From Diospyros lotus (Eukaryota; Streptophyta; Magnoliopsida; Ericales; Ebenaceae): a stretch of DNA of 64,000 nucleotides. Position numbers and translations under genes: made by a program. Numbering within the stretch: the first letter of the stretch is position 1; every line of letters begins with the position of its first letter. The notes below the pieces were generated by a model that was not told the origin of the DNA, made no database searches, and saw only the letters and a list, made by a program, of their open reading frames with translations. This document shows positions 15,966-27,900 of the stretch, piece by piece. The stretch is taken from positions 31,529,310 to 31,593,309 of the forward strand of contig NC_068352.1 in NCBI RefSeq assembly GCF_014633365.1, in the 5' to 3' direction.

Positions 15966-17359
15966 CAATTTTATTTAATATTTACTAAATATAACATCAA
16001 CCATGTTCGGTGACAGACTTAAGTTCCATTTATTTAAGATTGTAAAATATTAGAAGTAATATCTTATTATAATTATGACAAACCTTTTATCATTACATAA
16101 TTTATCTCATGTAGTACTAATAGATTGTTACATAATTTATTTGTTAGAGAGTCTGTTCGCCTATTTAAATTCTCTTATTACTGTATCTCTCACAAGAAAA
16201 ATTTATCGTGTCATTTACACATTCTAATTAAAATCTTATTAAAAATTAAAAATTTAATAACAATTTCATATTTTTTAAAATAAATAAACTTGCAAACCGT
16301 ATGATTAAAATACTATTAAGTCAGAATATAGAACAAGAAGCTGACAGAAAAATTTGAACACTCAAGACCAATTTAGTAATACTACAAGAACAAAATTTGT
16401 CATGACAATTATAAATGAATATTTCTCAATAAATTACACCAAATACCTTTAATAATTGATCAAAAAAACAAAGGCACCCTTTAATGTATTAAAAAAAAAA
16501 AAGAAAAAGAGCACCATTCTTCTAATATTATAAACTATGTATCACTTTTCCCCATAACTATTAAAGAATGACTGTTAATTTTTTATAATTTCAAAAATGC
16601 CTTTCACCTCGTCTTTCCTCTCTTCTTTTTAATTTTTTTTAATTATAGACCATCCACCATGGTGTATCGACACCGAAGCCCCAAGACAGAGAGAGAGAGA
16701 GACTTGGATCAATTGAAAAAGAGAAAATAGTAATACCCACCTCTCGACCAATACCATGTCTCATATTCTCCTTTTTTTCCTAAATCTATATCCCTCTTCA
16801 ATCATAGTGGGCTTGTAACAACTGTGGGCCCAACCCAATGACAGACCGCTGCAATTGATGAACCGAATAGGTCTTCACTTGCAATCAACTCTCATTTCCC
16901 TCTCTCTCTCTCTCTTTTCTTTTCTCCTCTGCTCGCTTCCAATTTGTGGCAAACCCTCAATCAAACCCCTATCAAACTGCACTAGGACCAATTGGCAGAA
17001 GCTTGTCACTAGAGATGATAGAGATGGAAGGATGGGAATGTGAGAGAACACGATGCCAAAGGATCTAAGACTCACTGTCGCTGTTGAAGAAGATGAATTG
17101 CTCGACCTAAAAAAGTGATGATCGAACAAATTGTATTGTGGGATGGAAAGAGAGAGTCAGAGACTAAGAGAAAGAGATACGAGAGTTTACATGATCCACT
17201 TCATGCAACAAATACCATATGAGAGTAATCGTTAATCATTTTCATTTTTTATATATATTATCAAGACTCTTTTTGTTTTAATACCAAACCTCAAGGGCAC
17301 TCAATATAACTTACCCAATATTCTTTATGTTAATGATGTTTTACAATAATAAAATTATT

Positions 17360-18395
17360 ACAATAAAAAATTGTACTTACCAACAAATTAGTATAAAGAA
17401 AATAAACAATATAATTATGTTTTTAGTTTTAGTTTTAGTTTTAAGATTTAAGTATTAATTTGGAGGCAAAAATCACTTTTAGCCTGTACACCTTAGCTAT
17501 ATTTATGCACAACACATACAATGCATATAGTTTCTTAACTATTTGTAATAAAATGAGTTGGGTCAAATTCGGCATCACCTCAAGCCCAACCCAAATTTAT
17601 AATTGGATTGAAAATGATCCAATTTGATGCTCAAGAGGGTGCAATTCCCTTTTATCCTGAGGCTTTGTAATTGTTCCAACACAAAAATAAAAAAGAGGGG
17701 GTGGGGGTTAAGATAAACATTTCAATCCTTCGGATTGCTTTGCTTGAGAGAACCAAATATCAAAGATATGAACAAATTTTGAACTTTCTATTGTTTTTCA
17801 CAAAAATCAAGAGCTGGGAAATGAAAAACCTGAAAAAAGAATACGGCCTTGAACACTTCTTCTTCAGCATTAGGCGCAATCTGCATACTGATTTACAGAT
17901 TTTAAAATTACTCCACACAAAATGATTCTAGAGAGTAGAAACCATTTTCTACAAAACTTATCCCAAAGCATCCTCATTCTGCTAAAATAACAAGAAAAGA
18001 TGAAACCATTTGCTAATTTTAGAAGGCAAGAAAGCACAACTTATTTGACTACTGTTTCAAAAACGTTTTTATTTTGAAATCAGAACTCCATAAGTCTTTG
18101 GGTGAACTTCAACTTCTGATAAATATTTTAAAACCACTCTAAAATGAAGAGGATACAAAAAGACCAGACACTTCTTAAATCCATAATTGTCAATCTTGAG
18201 AACAACACAAGCAAGCAAAATAGAAGACCACCCAGTCATGATTCCAGAATTCAACACACACTGTTCTCCATCTAAGTTAAAACTCGTCCAGAAAGGAAAA
18301 AAGAAAACAAGCATCTACCAAACACTTTGCAACATAAGGGACCATGATAAATTCAATGAAGCATAGTATAAACCCTAAATATTTACTTTGCAACA
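17360..18395. other. Unique intergenic DNA between the array and the UBP25 3' flank
   Basis: AT-rich sequence with no recognisable gene. A small TTTTAG repeat (TTTTAGTTTTAGTTTTAG) lies near 17,420-17,445. Open frames are short and on both strands, and none resembles a known family. Confidence 0.65.
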
Positions 18396-19175
18396 TATGT
18401 GTATGGCATGTCCTGCTCTTCCAGCACAAATAAGAAGCGAAACAAAACAACAGATAAAATCCGATTGAAACAAATAATAAAGGTACATGTGAAAAATGCA
18501 TCTTTACTTTTATACACCCATCAGCCTACTCTCAACCTCAAAAAATTCAGAACCTTTTTAACACCCAAAACTGACGTACAGAAGAAATACATGTTCAGAG
18601 TGCAACTTATCCAGACTTCAGAACCTTGTTGTTGTATTTGCACAAGAGGAGCTTTTAGAAGTAAATACATGTTCAGAGTGCACCTTATCCAGACTACTGT
18701 TTGGCACCTTATCCAGACTACTGTTTGGGCTCAGTTCATTTATAAACCATTCAATGGCAACGACGTACAGAAGAATACTAGCTTCCTAGTAGATGAGAAC
18801 ACCAATTCCAACTGCCAGTGCAGAAAGATAAAGAGCATGGCAATAAAAGTAAAATGATTATCAATGTCATATTTTCTCCTCTCTTTTTTTTCATATTTTG
18901 GAAAAAGGACTCAATTAGTATTAGATCCAAGAGCACCAATCCAACCACATTTTTATGGGAAAATTTGATGCGTCCATAAAATGAGGATAGTATATTAATC
19001 AAAATTTTAAAAAAACAAAAAAGAAAGGATATCATACAAAATGAACAGAAAGTGTTGCTTGTTCTCTGCCACAACCTGCACAGTTGCAAAGGAGAAAGAA
19101 AACTTTCGGCAATTTGCTAACTCAGCCCTTCAATCTCAAGTTTGACCAATTAGGCACCTATATATCAGTTGATGA
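18395..19175 (+). repeat. UBP25-downstream segment homologous to the array units
   Basis: 18,400-18,570 resembles 640-770 (GTGTATGGCAT, CTACTCTCAACCTC). 18,590-19,170 resembles 7170-7560 and 14,900-15,300 (CATTTATAAACCATTC, AGAAGAATACTAGCTTCC, CCAATTGATGAAACATC-like end). It is the most diverged of the four copies and lies next to the 3' end of a real gene. It may be the source of the flank carried in the array units. Confidence 0.7.
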
Positions 19176-19543
19176 AACATCAAATGACAAGATAAAACAG
19201 CCTTCTCTCAACCCCATCATTTGAGTAAAGATATAAAACGAGACATACCCCTAGTTACGGCTCGAGGATTTTGTCAACATTCATGAAAGATAAAAATCAG
19301 CATTACTGATAATACATCAACCTCTGCCACCAACACATCAGTAGTCTGCAGTTTACCAATAGAAACACTCAATAGCATGAAAGAATAGAGCACAACAACT
19401 ACACTGAAGAGAACAATAATAATAGTTCATGCACTGCTACATTTTGCGTTATCTATTTTTACATATAATAAAAATTTGAAAGAAAAGCAGCAAAAGTCCC
19501 CACCATTGACATACCATGGGCGAGATGCTAGAGAAGCTGAATG

Positions 19544-21940
19544 CTATTTTTCCTGGCTAAAAGATCTGAGACGGTTAATAAGGGTCTCTTTCAAGGATTC
19601 TGGAATTTTTGATATAAAATTTCCTCTGGCATTTGTTATCAACGACTTCCTGTATCATGAAGCAGTTAAACAGTGAACTAGAAATTCCAAAATCTTGAGA
19701 AAAGTGCAGAAAATGAAAATAATTATGATGTAAAGAATCAAGACACACTGAACTACCACAAATTACAATAAAGCAACATAAGGACAACAAAATAATTTAC
19801 AGAACAATAACTCAGAAATCACTTTCCGTGAATCCTCAAGCAAAATTACCAATACAGATCAAAAAAAACTCTTTCAAGGGTACACATAGTCAAACTTCAG
19901 GAACATAAAGTTCCCAACATCACATACTTTTTATTTTGTTTTCCACCCAACAAACAAACTAAAATCCCTCTTTCATAATTAAGTAAACATTTAAAAAACT
20001 TACCTTAATTCATTGCCGTGTGATGCCATATTGCCTGTTTCTAGAGAACATGCTTTTTTTCTAGAAAGCATGGAATGATAAACTTCGTCTGTCCAACCAC
20101 ATGATCGCAGAATTGAAGAAGCTTCTTTTCCTAGACTGAGACAAACCAAAAGGCATATACCAAAGAACAAGGGAATTAATTATGTCAACAAGACAAATGT
20201 AAACAAGCACTTCAAAAAAAAAAAAGTTAAGAATACAAAAAGAAGAATCATCAGAACGTAAATATATAGATAGAATGGTTACCAACATACAGATCAATGA
20301 TTCAAATCACTTCTTTTTACACTATTTTGGAAACCCAATGACTCAATGGTAAGGATATGTAAAATACAGGATTTCCAATTGAATAAAAAAATTTAATGAC
20401 TCTGCTCAAAGCATGGAAGAAAGAAGTGCAACATTCAGAACATTTTTCCAAATAAAAGGGCTGCAATAATCATTAGCAGAATGTCTACCCTCATCGTCAA
20501 GTATAAAAAAGAACACATTTTTACAGAACATTGGTCCCAACTGATATAGGTTCTAGGAGAGGCAAGACAGGATACAAAGATAAACTTTGCAATATTCATG
20601 CAAAATGGCAGCTTTAGAGACCCAACCAAACCCCAGTTGCAGGGTTCCAAAGTGGCTGCTTTCAACATTCCAGATAACACATAAAAATACAAAGTGTACA
20701 AAATCATTGATCTTCAATACACTGACTAAATCAGTGAACAAAATGGCATAGCAGTCTAAGAGGTCATCTCTTTGGTGATTCTCCTGGAAAGAATTATTTG
20801 AACAAACAACAGTAATGGACACAACTTACGGATATTTGCAAGCATAAGCATATATGACAAATCAATAGTTCAAGCACAACAAGGGTAAATGCATGTGCAC
20901 TGCTTTAACTAGATCCAAACAAGCTGAAAATGAAAATATAGAAGGATTGGAGATGAGGTACATACGTTTCTTTGAATTGTTTAAGTTTTTCTTGAGAATG
21001 AATATCTTGAGCAAACAAAATGCACGAATTCTCATCCTCTAATTTCCTCTTTGACCTCAAGATATCAGAGCAGCAGTTAGCACCACCATTCTGCAATTTA
21101 GGCCAGTTTGCTCCTCTTCCAATTTTGATTCCATTTCTTCCATGACTGTCTTCACGCATGCCCACTTCTGCAGACATAGCAGGTACACTCTTGGTCTTAC
21201 CATTCCCATGTACTAAGGGAAATACTTGGCTGTTCTCACCATCAACTGCTTTAACTGCTTTACCTTCCATAACACCATTTCCACCCAATGATGCATTACT
21301 CTTCTCACTCTTTGCAGAAAGCGAGGCTTTGGCATCCCCATTATTTCCAGTGGAACAGTCAATTTTTGCATTGGAAGTAGCAAGAGACTTTTGAGTACTA
21401 TTTTTTCCAGAGTTACTTTTATTGGCTTGTGGACTAGAAGGCACTTTATTGACCTCAGACCTGTTCAAATTATCCACAGAATTTTCAACAGATTGATCCA
21501 TGTACGCTGCTTTTCTAGAATCATCTACCTTTCTATTTATGGGTACATCACTGCCATTGCACTCTTTAGGCTTCACCCCACTGGAAGGCAATGCAGTGCT
21601 GGCAGGTGCTGGCCTTTGTTTAGTACGAGAAAAGAATAGGATGTAAACCTTCTCTGACAAAACCTCTTGCAGATTTGAAAGTTTAACATAAGAATCATTG
21701 CAGCAATACCAACGGCATGTTGCATCCTGTATGCATAGAAAACCGAAATCAGTAAAAAAATGAGTAGCTGCTCTATCAAAGACTTGACAACTATTTCAGG
21801 AATATCCAACATAAAATATAGGGGCACATGCCAAAAGGTTTGTTAACAGATACCTTGACGTATGCATAATAGTGTCCAGAATCTGGTGAGAAGCCAGAAT
21901 GCACAATTGTACCAAACAGTTTATACTCTGGATGTGGATC
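19544..21940 (-). CDS. UBP25: UBP25-like gene, 3' exon block (exons 5-8)
   Basis: Exon 5 (21,854-21,940) encodes the His-box end of the protease fold. Exon 6 (20,966-21,726, 761 nt) encodes the CCND motif and then a long disordered Ser/Asn/Lys-rich region. Exon 7 (20,004-20,135) reads [20 protein letters not shown]. Exon 8 (19,544-19,649) ends RLRSFSQEK then TAG. The frame of exon 8 was decided by the phase left by exon 7 (AG|G). Another frame gives a stop slightly further upstream but does not fit that phase. Confidence 0.88.
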
Positions 21941-24900
21941 CTGCAGTAAAGCCACAAATAATTGCATTAATCAGCAGCGAGAAAGGCAGTATAGCAAAAT
22001 GAAAGGACAATGCAGTAAACTTTTAACGATATTCAAAACAACAGTGCCACACAAGATTTTTTACATCAAAAGATAAAAGACTGTCCCACATGTAAAAGGA
22101 AGTTTGTACTCTCTGCATGACAAACAGTAGTGAGTTCAGTCCTTATAGGATCTGCACCATGCCAGGATAAAATCAGCCCAAGTTTACCATATAACCTTCC
22201 CTAGCACAGTTCAGATTGTTGCTAAAACCCTGCTCGTGTATACAGTAAACTGCATTCCTCAACTTATTGCCATATCAAACTAACAACTGAGGCAGATTCT
22301 CCTCCAAACATATTTATTAGATGTCACAAAAGAAGAAATTTTTTGTCTTTGATATGATTAACATCCATCAATACCATTCCAGGAATCTCCCAACTCCTCC
22401 TAGAATGCTCTGGTCTGGCTGTCTTCATTTGAATCATACTGTCTATTTGGCATCAATCACATCTTCAAATGAAACACACATCACTAATACAGTCCTAAAT
22501 GTTCTATTCATTCTACAGTTCTCTCAACAGAGATAAAAACCTCCAGCAGTACCACTATCTTACCGACAATTTCAGTACAGTGGGATGAACCAATCAACTC
22601 CCAACACACAACCTTTAGTTTTTCCTGTAGCACAGACGGGAACTAAATTTCACTCCTCCAAAACTACCATAAACACTGTACAAAAAATGCTACATGCACC
22701 ATCTACATATAATTGAAGCAAAGATTCAAGTTCCTTCACCCCCCAAATATTTCACACCTTCCTGACCTCATCTCTTCCTCAAACCTGTGTCATAAAGACA
22801 CTTCACACCTATTTGATGAATCGGATCATTTGCTGACATAAAAGTTCAAAAGGAACTCATTTTCCAAAGTTTCCTCCCTATCCACAATACCATAGCCATC
22901 AGATACTATAATTTATCCTCAGAAACCTAAATCCACATCAAATCTAGAACAACAGATGCCACCATGCTTATTAGCATTCTACCTACTTAATTTGAAGCTT
23001 CAGACAATTAATACAATGCTCAGAATCAACTTGATTTCCTATGTTTAATGTCCCTGGATTGTAAAAGCTTTGTTGGCAATCCAAACAACATTAGGAACAG
23101 AGAGCAAAAGTTCAGGGGAAAAAGAAGTGGGCAAAAAAGCCATGGGGTCTTTTTTTTTTTTTTCCCATTTCTTAACATTCAAATGACAAGGCTGTATCTC
23201 CAGCAAAAAAAAAAAAAAAAAAAAGGAGGATAAGGCTGTGACTAATTTCCTGGATTTTTTGTCTGGTTGATTATTGTCAAATCCCTATCATTCAGTATGT
23301 TGATTTTCCAGAGATAGATAATGTAAAGATGGGAATTGCTGTGAAGCTTACATGAAACTAGTCATACACCATGGAAAAAGGTCATAAGATAAATTGATGG
23401 CAAAGATAAGGAACTTTCTTTTTTTATTTTTTTAATCAAAAGTAATTAAAACTTCAAAGCATTAAATTTGCCAATTGAGGAAGCAAAAGGAGAACCAGAA
23501 GAAGGATTTGGTGCAGCTAAGAGGGAAGGTAACGGAGTTCATACTAGAAGAAAGCAAGCAGACGAGACCATCATGTTGGAATAAAGGAAACAGTACTCAG
23601 CTAATTGGCTCACCTTTGAATGCAGAAAATTATGTTTCCTAATGTAGATATAGAATGAACAGTTAGCTGTTTTTTTCTATATCAATTAGCTGCCTAATTA
23701 GTTAGTTTCCTAATTGTTTATGTTTCATAGCTAGTTTCCTTAGAAAATAGATTGATAGTTTCCTTAGAAGATAGATTGATAGTTTCCTTGTGAAGGTGTC
23801 AAGACTCACCTCAAATATGACTGTATATGTGCTGTGAATATACAAGAATTCTGAGAATTTTGGCTGGGAAATCCAACAATATGATGTAAAAAATGCATTC
23901 CTTCATAGAGACTTAGAAGAAGAGGTGTACATAGAGCCACCACCAAGCTTTGATGGCAAATATGGTCCTGACAAAGTTTGCAGACTAAAGAACGTCTTGT
24001 GTGGGCTAAAACAATCACCGCGAGTTTGGTTTGGGAGATTCACTGTAATGACCCGAATTGAACTAATTAATGTTGTGTCATGTTTTGAGGATTGAGTGAT
24101 TAACCTTGATGTTTAATATGTTGTTTTTGGTAATTATTAATTAAGTGTTGGGTCTAAGTTGGAAGATCCGAATGTGTGTAAAATTATATTGGAATTGTAG
24201 TTTAGATATTCGAATGGGGTAGTGGTGTATTCGGATGAGGCATGTGACATTCGAATGTTTTGTGATATTCAGATGTGTGTGTGTGTGTTTTGGGCCTCAT
24301 TTGGATGGCATATGAAGCATTCGAATGTGTTATAGGTTCTCCATTCGAATGGAGTCCTCTATAGCATTCAAATGGCATGATTTTGAGTGTTTCATTCGAA
24401 TGACTTCCTATAGCATTCGAATGACCCACGTTCCAAAAAATCACTTTCACCTTGCAACCCGACTTTGACCATGATTAAGCTCGAATCTTGAAAAACTCAA
24501 AACATGAAAGTTATAGATCTTTCTCTTGTCTTTCCATATCATCTTGAATCACCTCAATCGGAGCTTGGACGAGAGAGTTAAGTCAAAAATTCGAAAGGGT
24601 GTCGAATCTGACCAGAATGTTCATTTTCATTGTATTCCTCTCATTCGAATTAGTTACTGTAGCATTCGAATGGGTCTTTATGAGACTGAAATACCAGACC
24701 ACTTTCTCGATTCAGAAGTTGCTTTTCAGGAAGGCATGTCGGGAATTTATCCTACTTTCTTGACACGTAAATGTCTCTTATATATATATATATATGGAAT
24801 GTTGAGAGAGGAGGGAATTAAAATTAACTACAGAGAAAGTGGCGTGAACAATGAAGAGAGTGGCGTGAACAGTGAAGAAGTGCAGAGAAGAAGAAGGAGG

Positions 24901-27900
24901 AAGTACAGGCAAGCTCCTTATTCCTTCTTTGCAAGCTGTTCCTTTCCTTTTTCCTTCCCTTGATTCCTTTTGAGGTTCCTTAATTTAGCTTGTGCGAGTG
25001 AGTGGGTTGGTTCTCTAATATGAGTGTGTGTGTGTGTGTATATATATATACACGTATATACATGGCTGAGGAGCATGGGTATACTTTGAGTTAAGTGGCA
25101 GAAGGGTGAATTATATATAGATATTGCCGAGAATCTATTTCCATGGTGAGGCTCTTAATTGTGCTATTTGGCCAAGACCCTGTGTATGGCTGAGTCTTCA
25201 AGGCTTTCAATTCATTTTATATATACATATATATGTACATGCATGGCTAGTAAGGAGTTGGTTGTGGCGTTAATGGGTTTTTGAGGGGATTATTTTGGTT
25301 GGAAGTTATAAGGGAATGCATAGGCTTGCCTTGGTTGTGTCCAGTGAGCAATTCCTACTAATTTGTACATTTAAAGAAAGATTGTAATTTCTCTCAGTAC
25401 CCAATCTGGTGAGTCTTGTTTATATGGCTATGGAGAGTTCTTTCTCTCTCCAATTTATTGTGGAATGGAGATAGGATCTCATAAGTTAGAGCCAGGGGGT
25501 TGATTTGTGGCCAAGAATCTTTGCATGTATTTTATTTTATTTTCCATTATTATGTCATTTAAATGCATGCAGGGACTTGGAATTATTCATATGGGGGTTT
25601 ACACATGGGTGTGCGCTTGGTCACGAGCATGGCACCGATTTAAATATTTTTGTTGTTAGACACAAGCATTACATTCGGCATGTGACTTCCTATGTGGGCG
25701 AGGCTTGACAGGATACTTGGCTTATGGGGCTTTGTATCCCGTCCGATCTACTACGCCACCCTTTATGTGTTGCATTGCATTGGCGCCAATTTTGAGATAC
25801 AGGTGTACGATATCGGGTTTCTTGGACCGAGTTTATATATTAGGGTCGCTTTGGCGTGCCCCAATTATATATGTGGACGTTTATGCATGCCCCAGCGGGT
25901 GTTGGTCGCTCCCACCCGAGCGAGCTTCGGCTCTAGTTATAGGTACAACTTGCCTTCAGGGCAGCAACAGGTTTGTGTCATGGACTTGGGTGCCAGTGCA
26001 TTTTTTTTCGGGCCTCAAGATCCGGTATGTGCATATTTTTGTTATGCGGTTGGTGCCTGTACTTTGTATATGATTGGTCGACATGCTTTGCATGAGTTTT
26101 GTACTAGGGTGCGGGTTATTCTTAGTCTCCTTATTCTTATCAGCCTTTCATTTCTTATATGCTTGCTGAGTCTTATGACTCACTCTTGCTTCTCTTCATT
26201 CAAGGTAAAGGCAAGGCCAAAGTTGAGGGTGAGTCTAATGGTGTCGGACTTACTTGAGTAGACAGTGTACAGGGCAGTTCAGGTTAACCTTACTATGGAG
26301 CAGAGTTGTATGATAGGGTTATTGTCTCTTTTGAGTTGTTCTTTTTAGTTTGGCTTGTATGTATGTGAACCCTGTAGCCCTATGGGCCAGTTGTGCTTTG
26401 AGATGCATGCTTAGATTGTGGTTATGCTTCCGTTGTCAAATTTATTCACTTAAATGTGAATCCAGGTGTGCATGCATGGCAAGTATGTCTCCTTTTGGTT
26501 TTCTTCTTTTTTCCCCTTGGGGCCACCCGCTAGGGTTCTTCAGCTTGGTTGGAGGATCCAGGTGGGGGGTCCCACATTCACTAAGGCTATGATGTAGTTT
26601 GGGTATAAGTAGAGTCATGGTGACCATACTTTATTTGTGAAACACTGAGGTAAGGAAAAGATTAAATTCCTATTAATATATGTAGATGATATTATAGTTT
26701 ATGGGAGTGATGAGGAAGAAAAACTGAGGTTGAAAACACAATTGGCTCTAGAATTTGAAATGAAAGAGCTGGGAAAACTCAAATACTTTCTCGGAATTGA
26801 AGTAGCATACTCTAAACGAGGGATATTTATATGCCAACAAAAGTATATACTTGACCTGCTCAAGGAAACAGGTACCCTTGGATGCAAACCAGTGAGTACA
26901 CCTATTGATCTGAACCATAGAATGATTCAAGAAAGCAAGGAGAGAATAATCATTGATAAGGGGCACTACCAAAGGCTAATAGGAAGATTGATTTATCTCA
27001 CACACCAGACCTAACATTACTTATGTTGTAGGAGTAGTTAGTCAGTTCATGCAAGATCCTAAGGAGGAACATCTACAAGCAGTTCAGAGAATTCTTAGGT
27101 ACTTAAAGGCTACTCTAAGAAAAGGAATTTTGTTCAAAAAGGGAAATAACTTGATAATAGAGGCATACACCGATGCTAACTATGCAGGATCTCTCACAGA
27201 CAAGAGGTCAACTATAGGCTATTGCACTTTCATAAGAGAAAATTCGGTTACTTGGAGGAACAAAAAGCAAAATATGATAAGCTAGATTGAGTGTAGAAGC
27301 AGAATTTCATGCTATGGCTCTAGGTGTGTGTGAGCTTTTGTGGATCAAAATAATTCTAAAGGATTTGATAATTGAAAGTAGATCGATGAACCTATACCGT
27401 GATAACAAATCAGCTATTAGTATAGCACACAACCCGGTATAACATGATCAAATGAAGCATGTAGAACTAGACAGACATTTCATCATAGAGAAAATTGACA
27501 GTGGACTCATTATTATCCCTCATGTGACATCAGAGAATCAATTGATTGATGTTCTAACTAAAGGATTATCCACTTCTAGGTTTCAAGAGATTGCTGGTAA
27601 GATGGGAATGGAAGATATCCACTCATGTCTCACCAGCTTGAGGGGGAGTGTTGGAATAAAGGAAGTAGAAGACTTACTCAGCTAATTGGCTCACCATTGA
27701 ATGCAAAAAATTATGTTTCCTAATGTAGATATAGAATGTACAGTTAGTTGTTTTTTCCTATATCAATTAGCTTCCTAATTAGTTAGTTTCCTAATTGTTT
27801 ATATTTCCTTAATAGCTAGTTTCCTTTGAAGATAGATTGATAGTTTTCTTATGAAGGTGTTTCCTTACGAAGGTGTCAAGACTCGCCTTAAATATGACTG

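Larger units (their letters stand above)
14811..17360 (+). repeat. Unit 3 of the GST array, GST deleted
   Basis: This copy has the UBP25-flank-like segment (14,820-15,370), a solo gypsy LTR, about 200 bp of GST upstream flank, spacer and conserved tail. The entire GST transcribed region and its near promoter are missing. The unit is therefore about 2.5 kb against 7.7 kb for unit 2. Confidence 0.82.

Noticed and set aside
19575..19649. Alternative last-exon reading of UBP25 ending ILERDPY
   Set aside because: The phase from exon 7 (AG|G) requires the other frame, which ends RLRSFSQEK and fits UBP C-termini.
25505..26592. Open frames of up to 189 codons in the plus strand
   Set aside because: They lie wholly inside the solo LTR defined by TSD TTCAC, overlap each other in two frames and resemble no protein.
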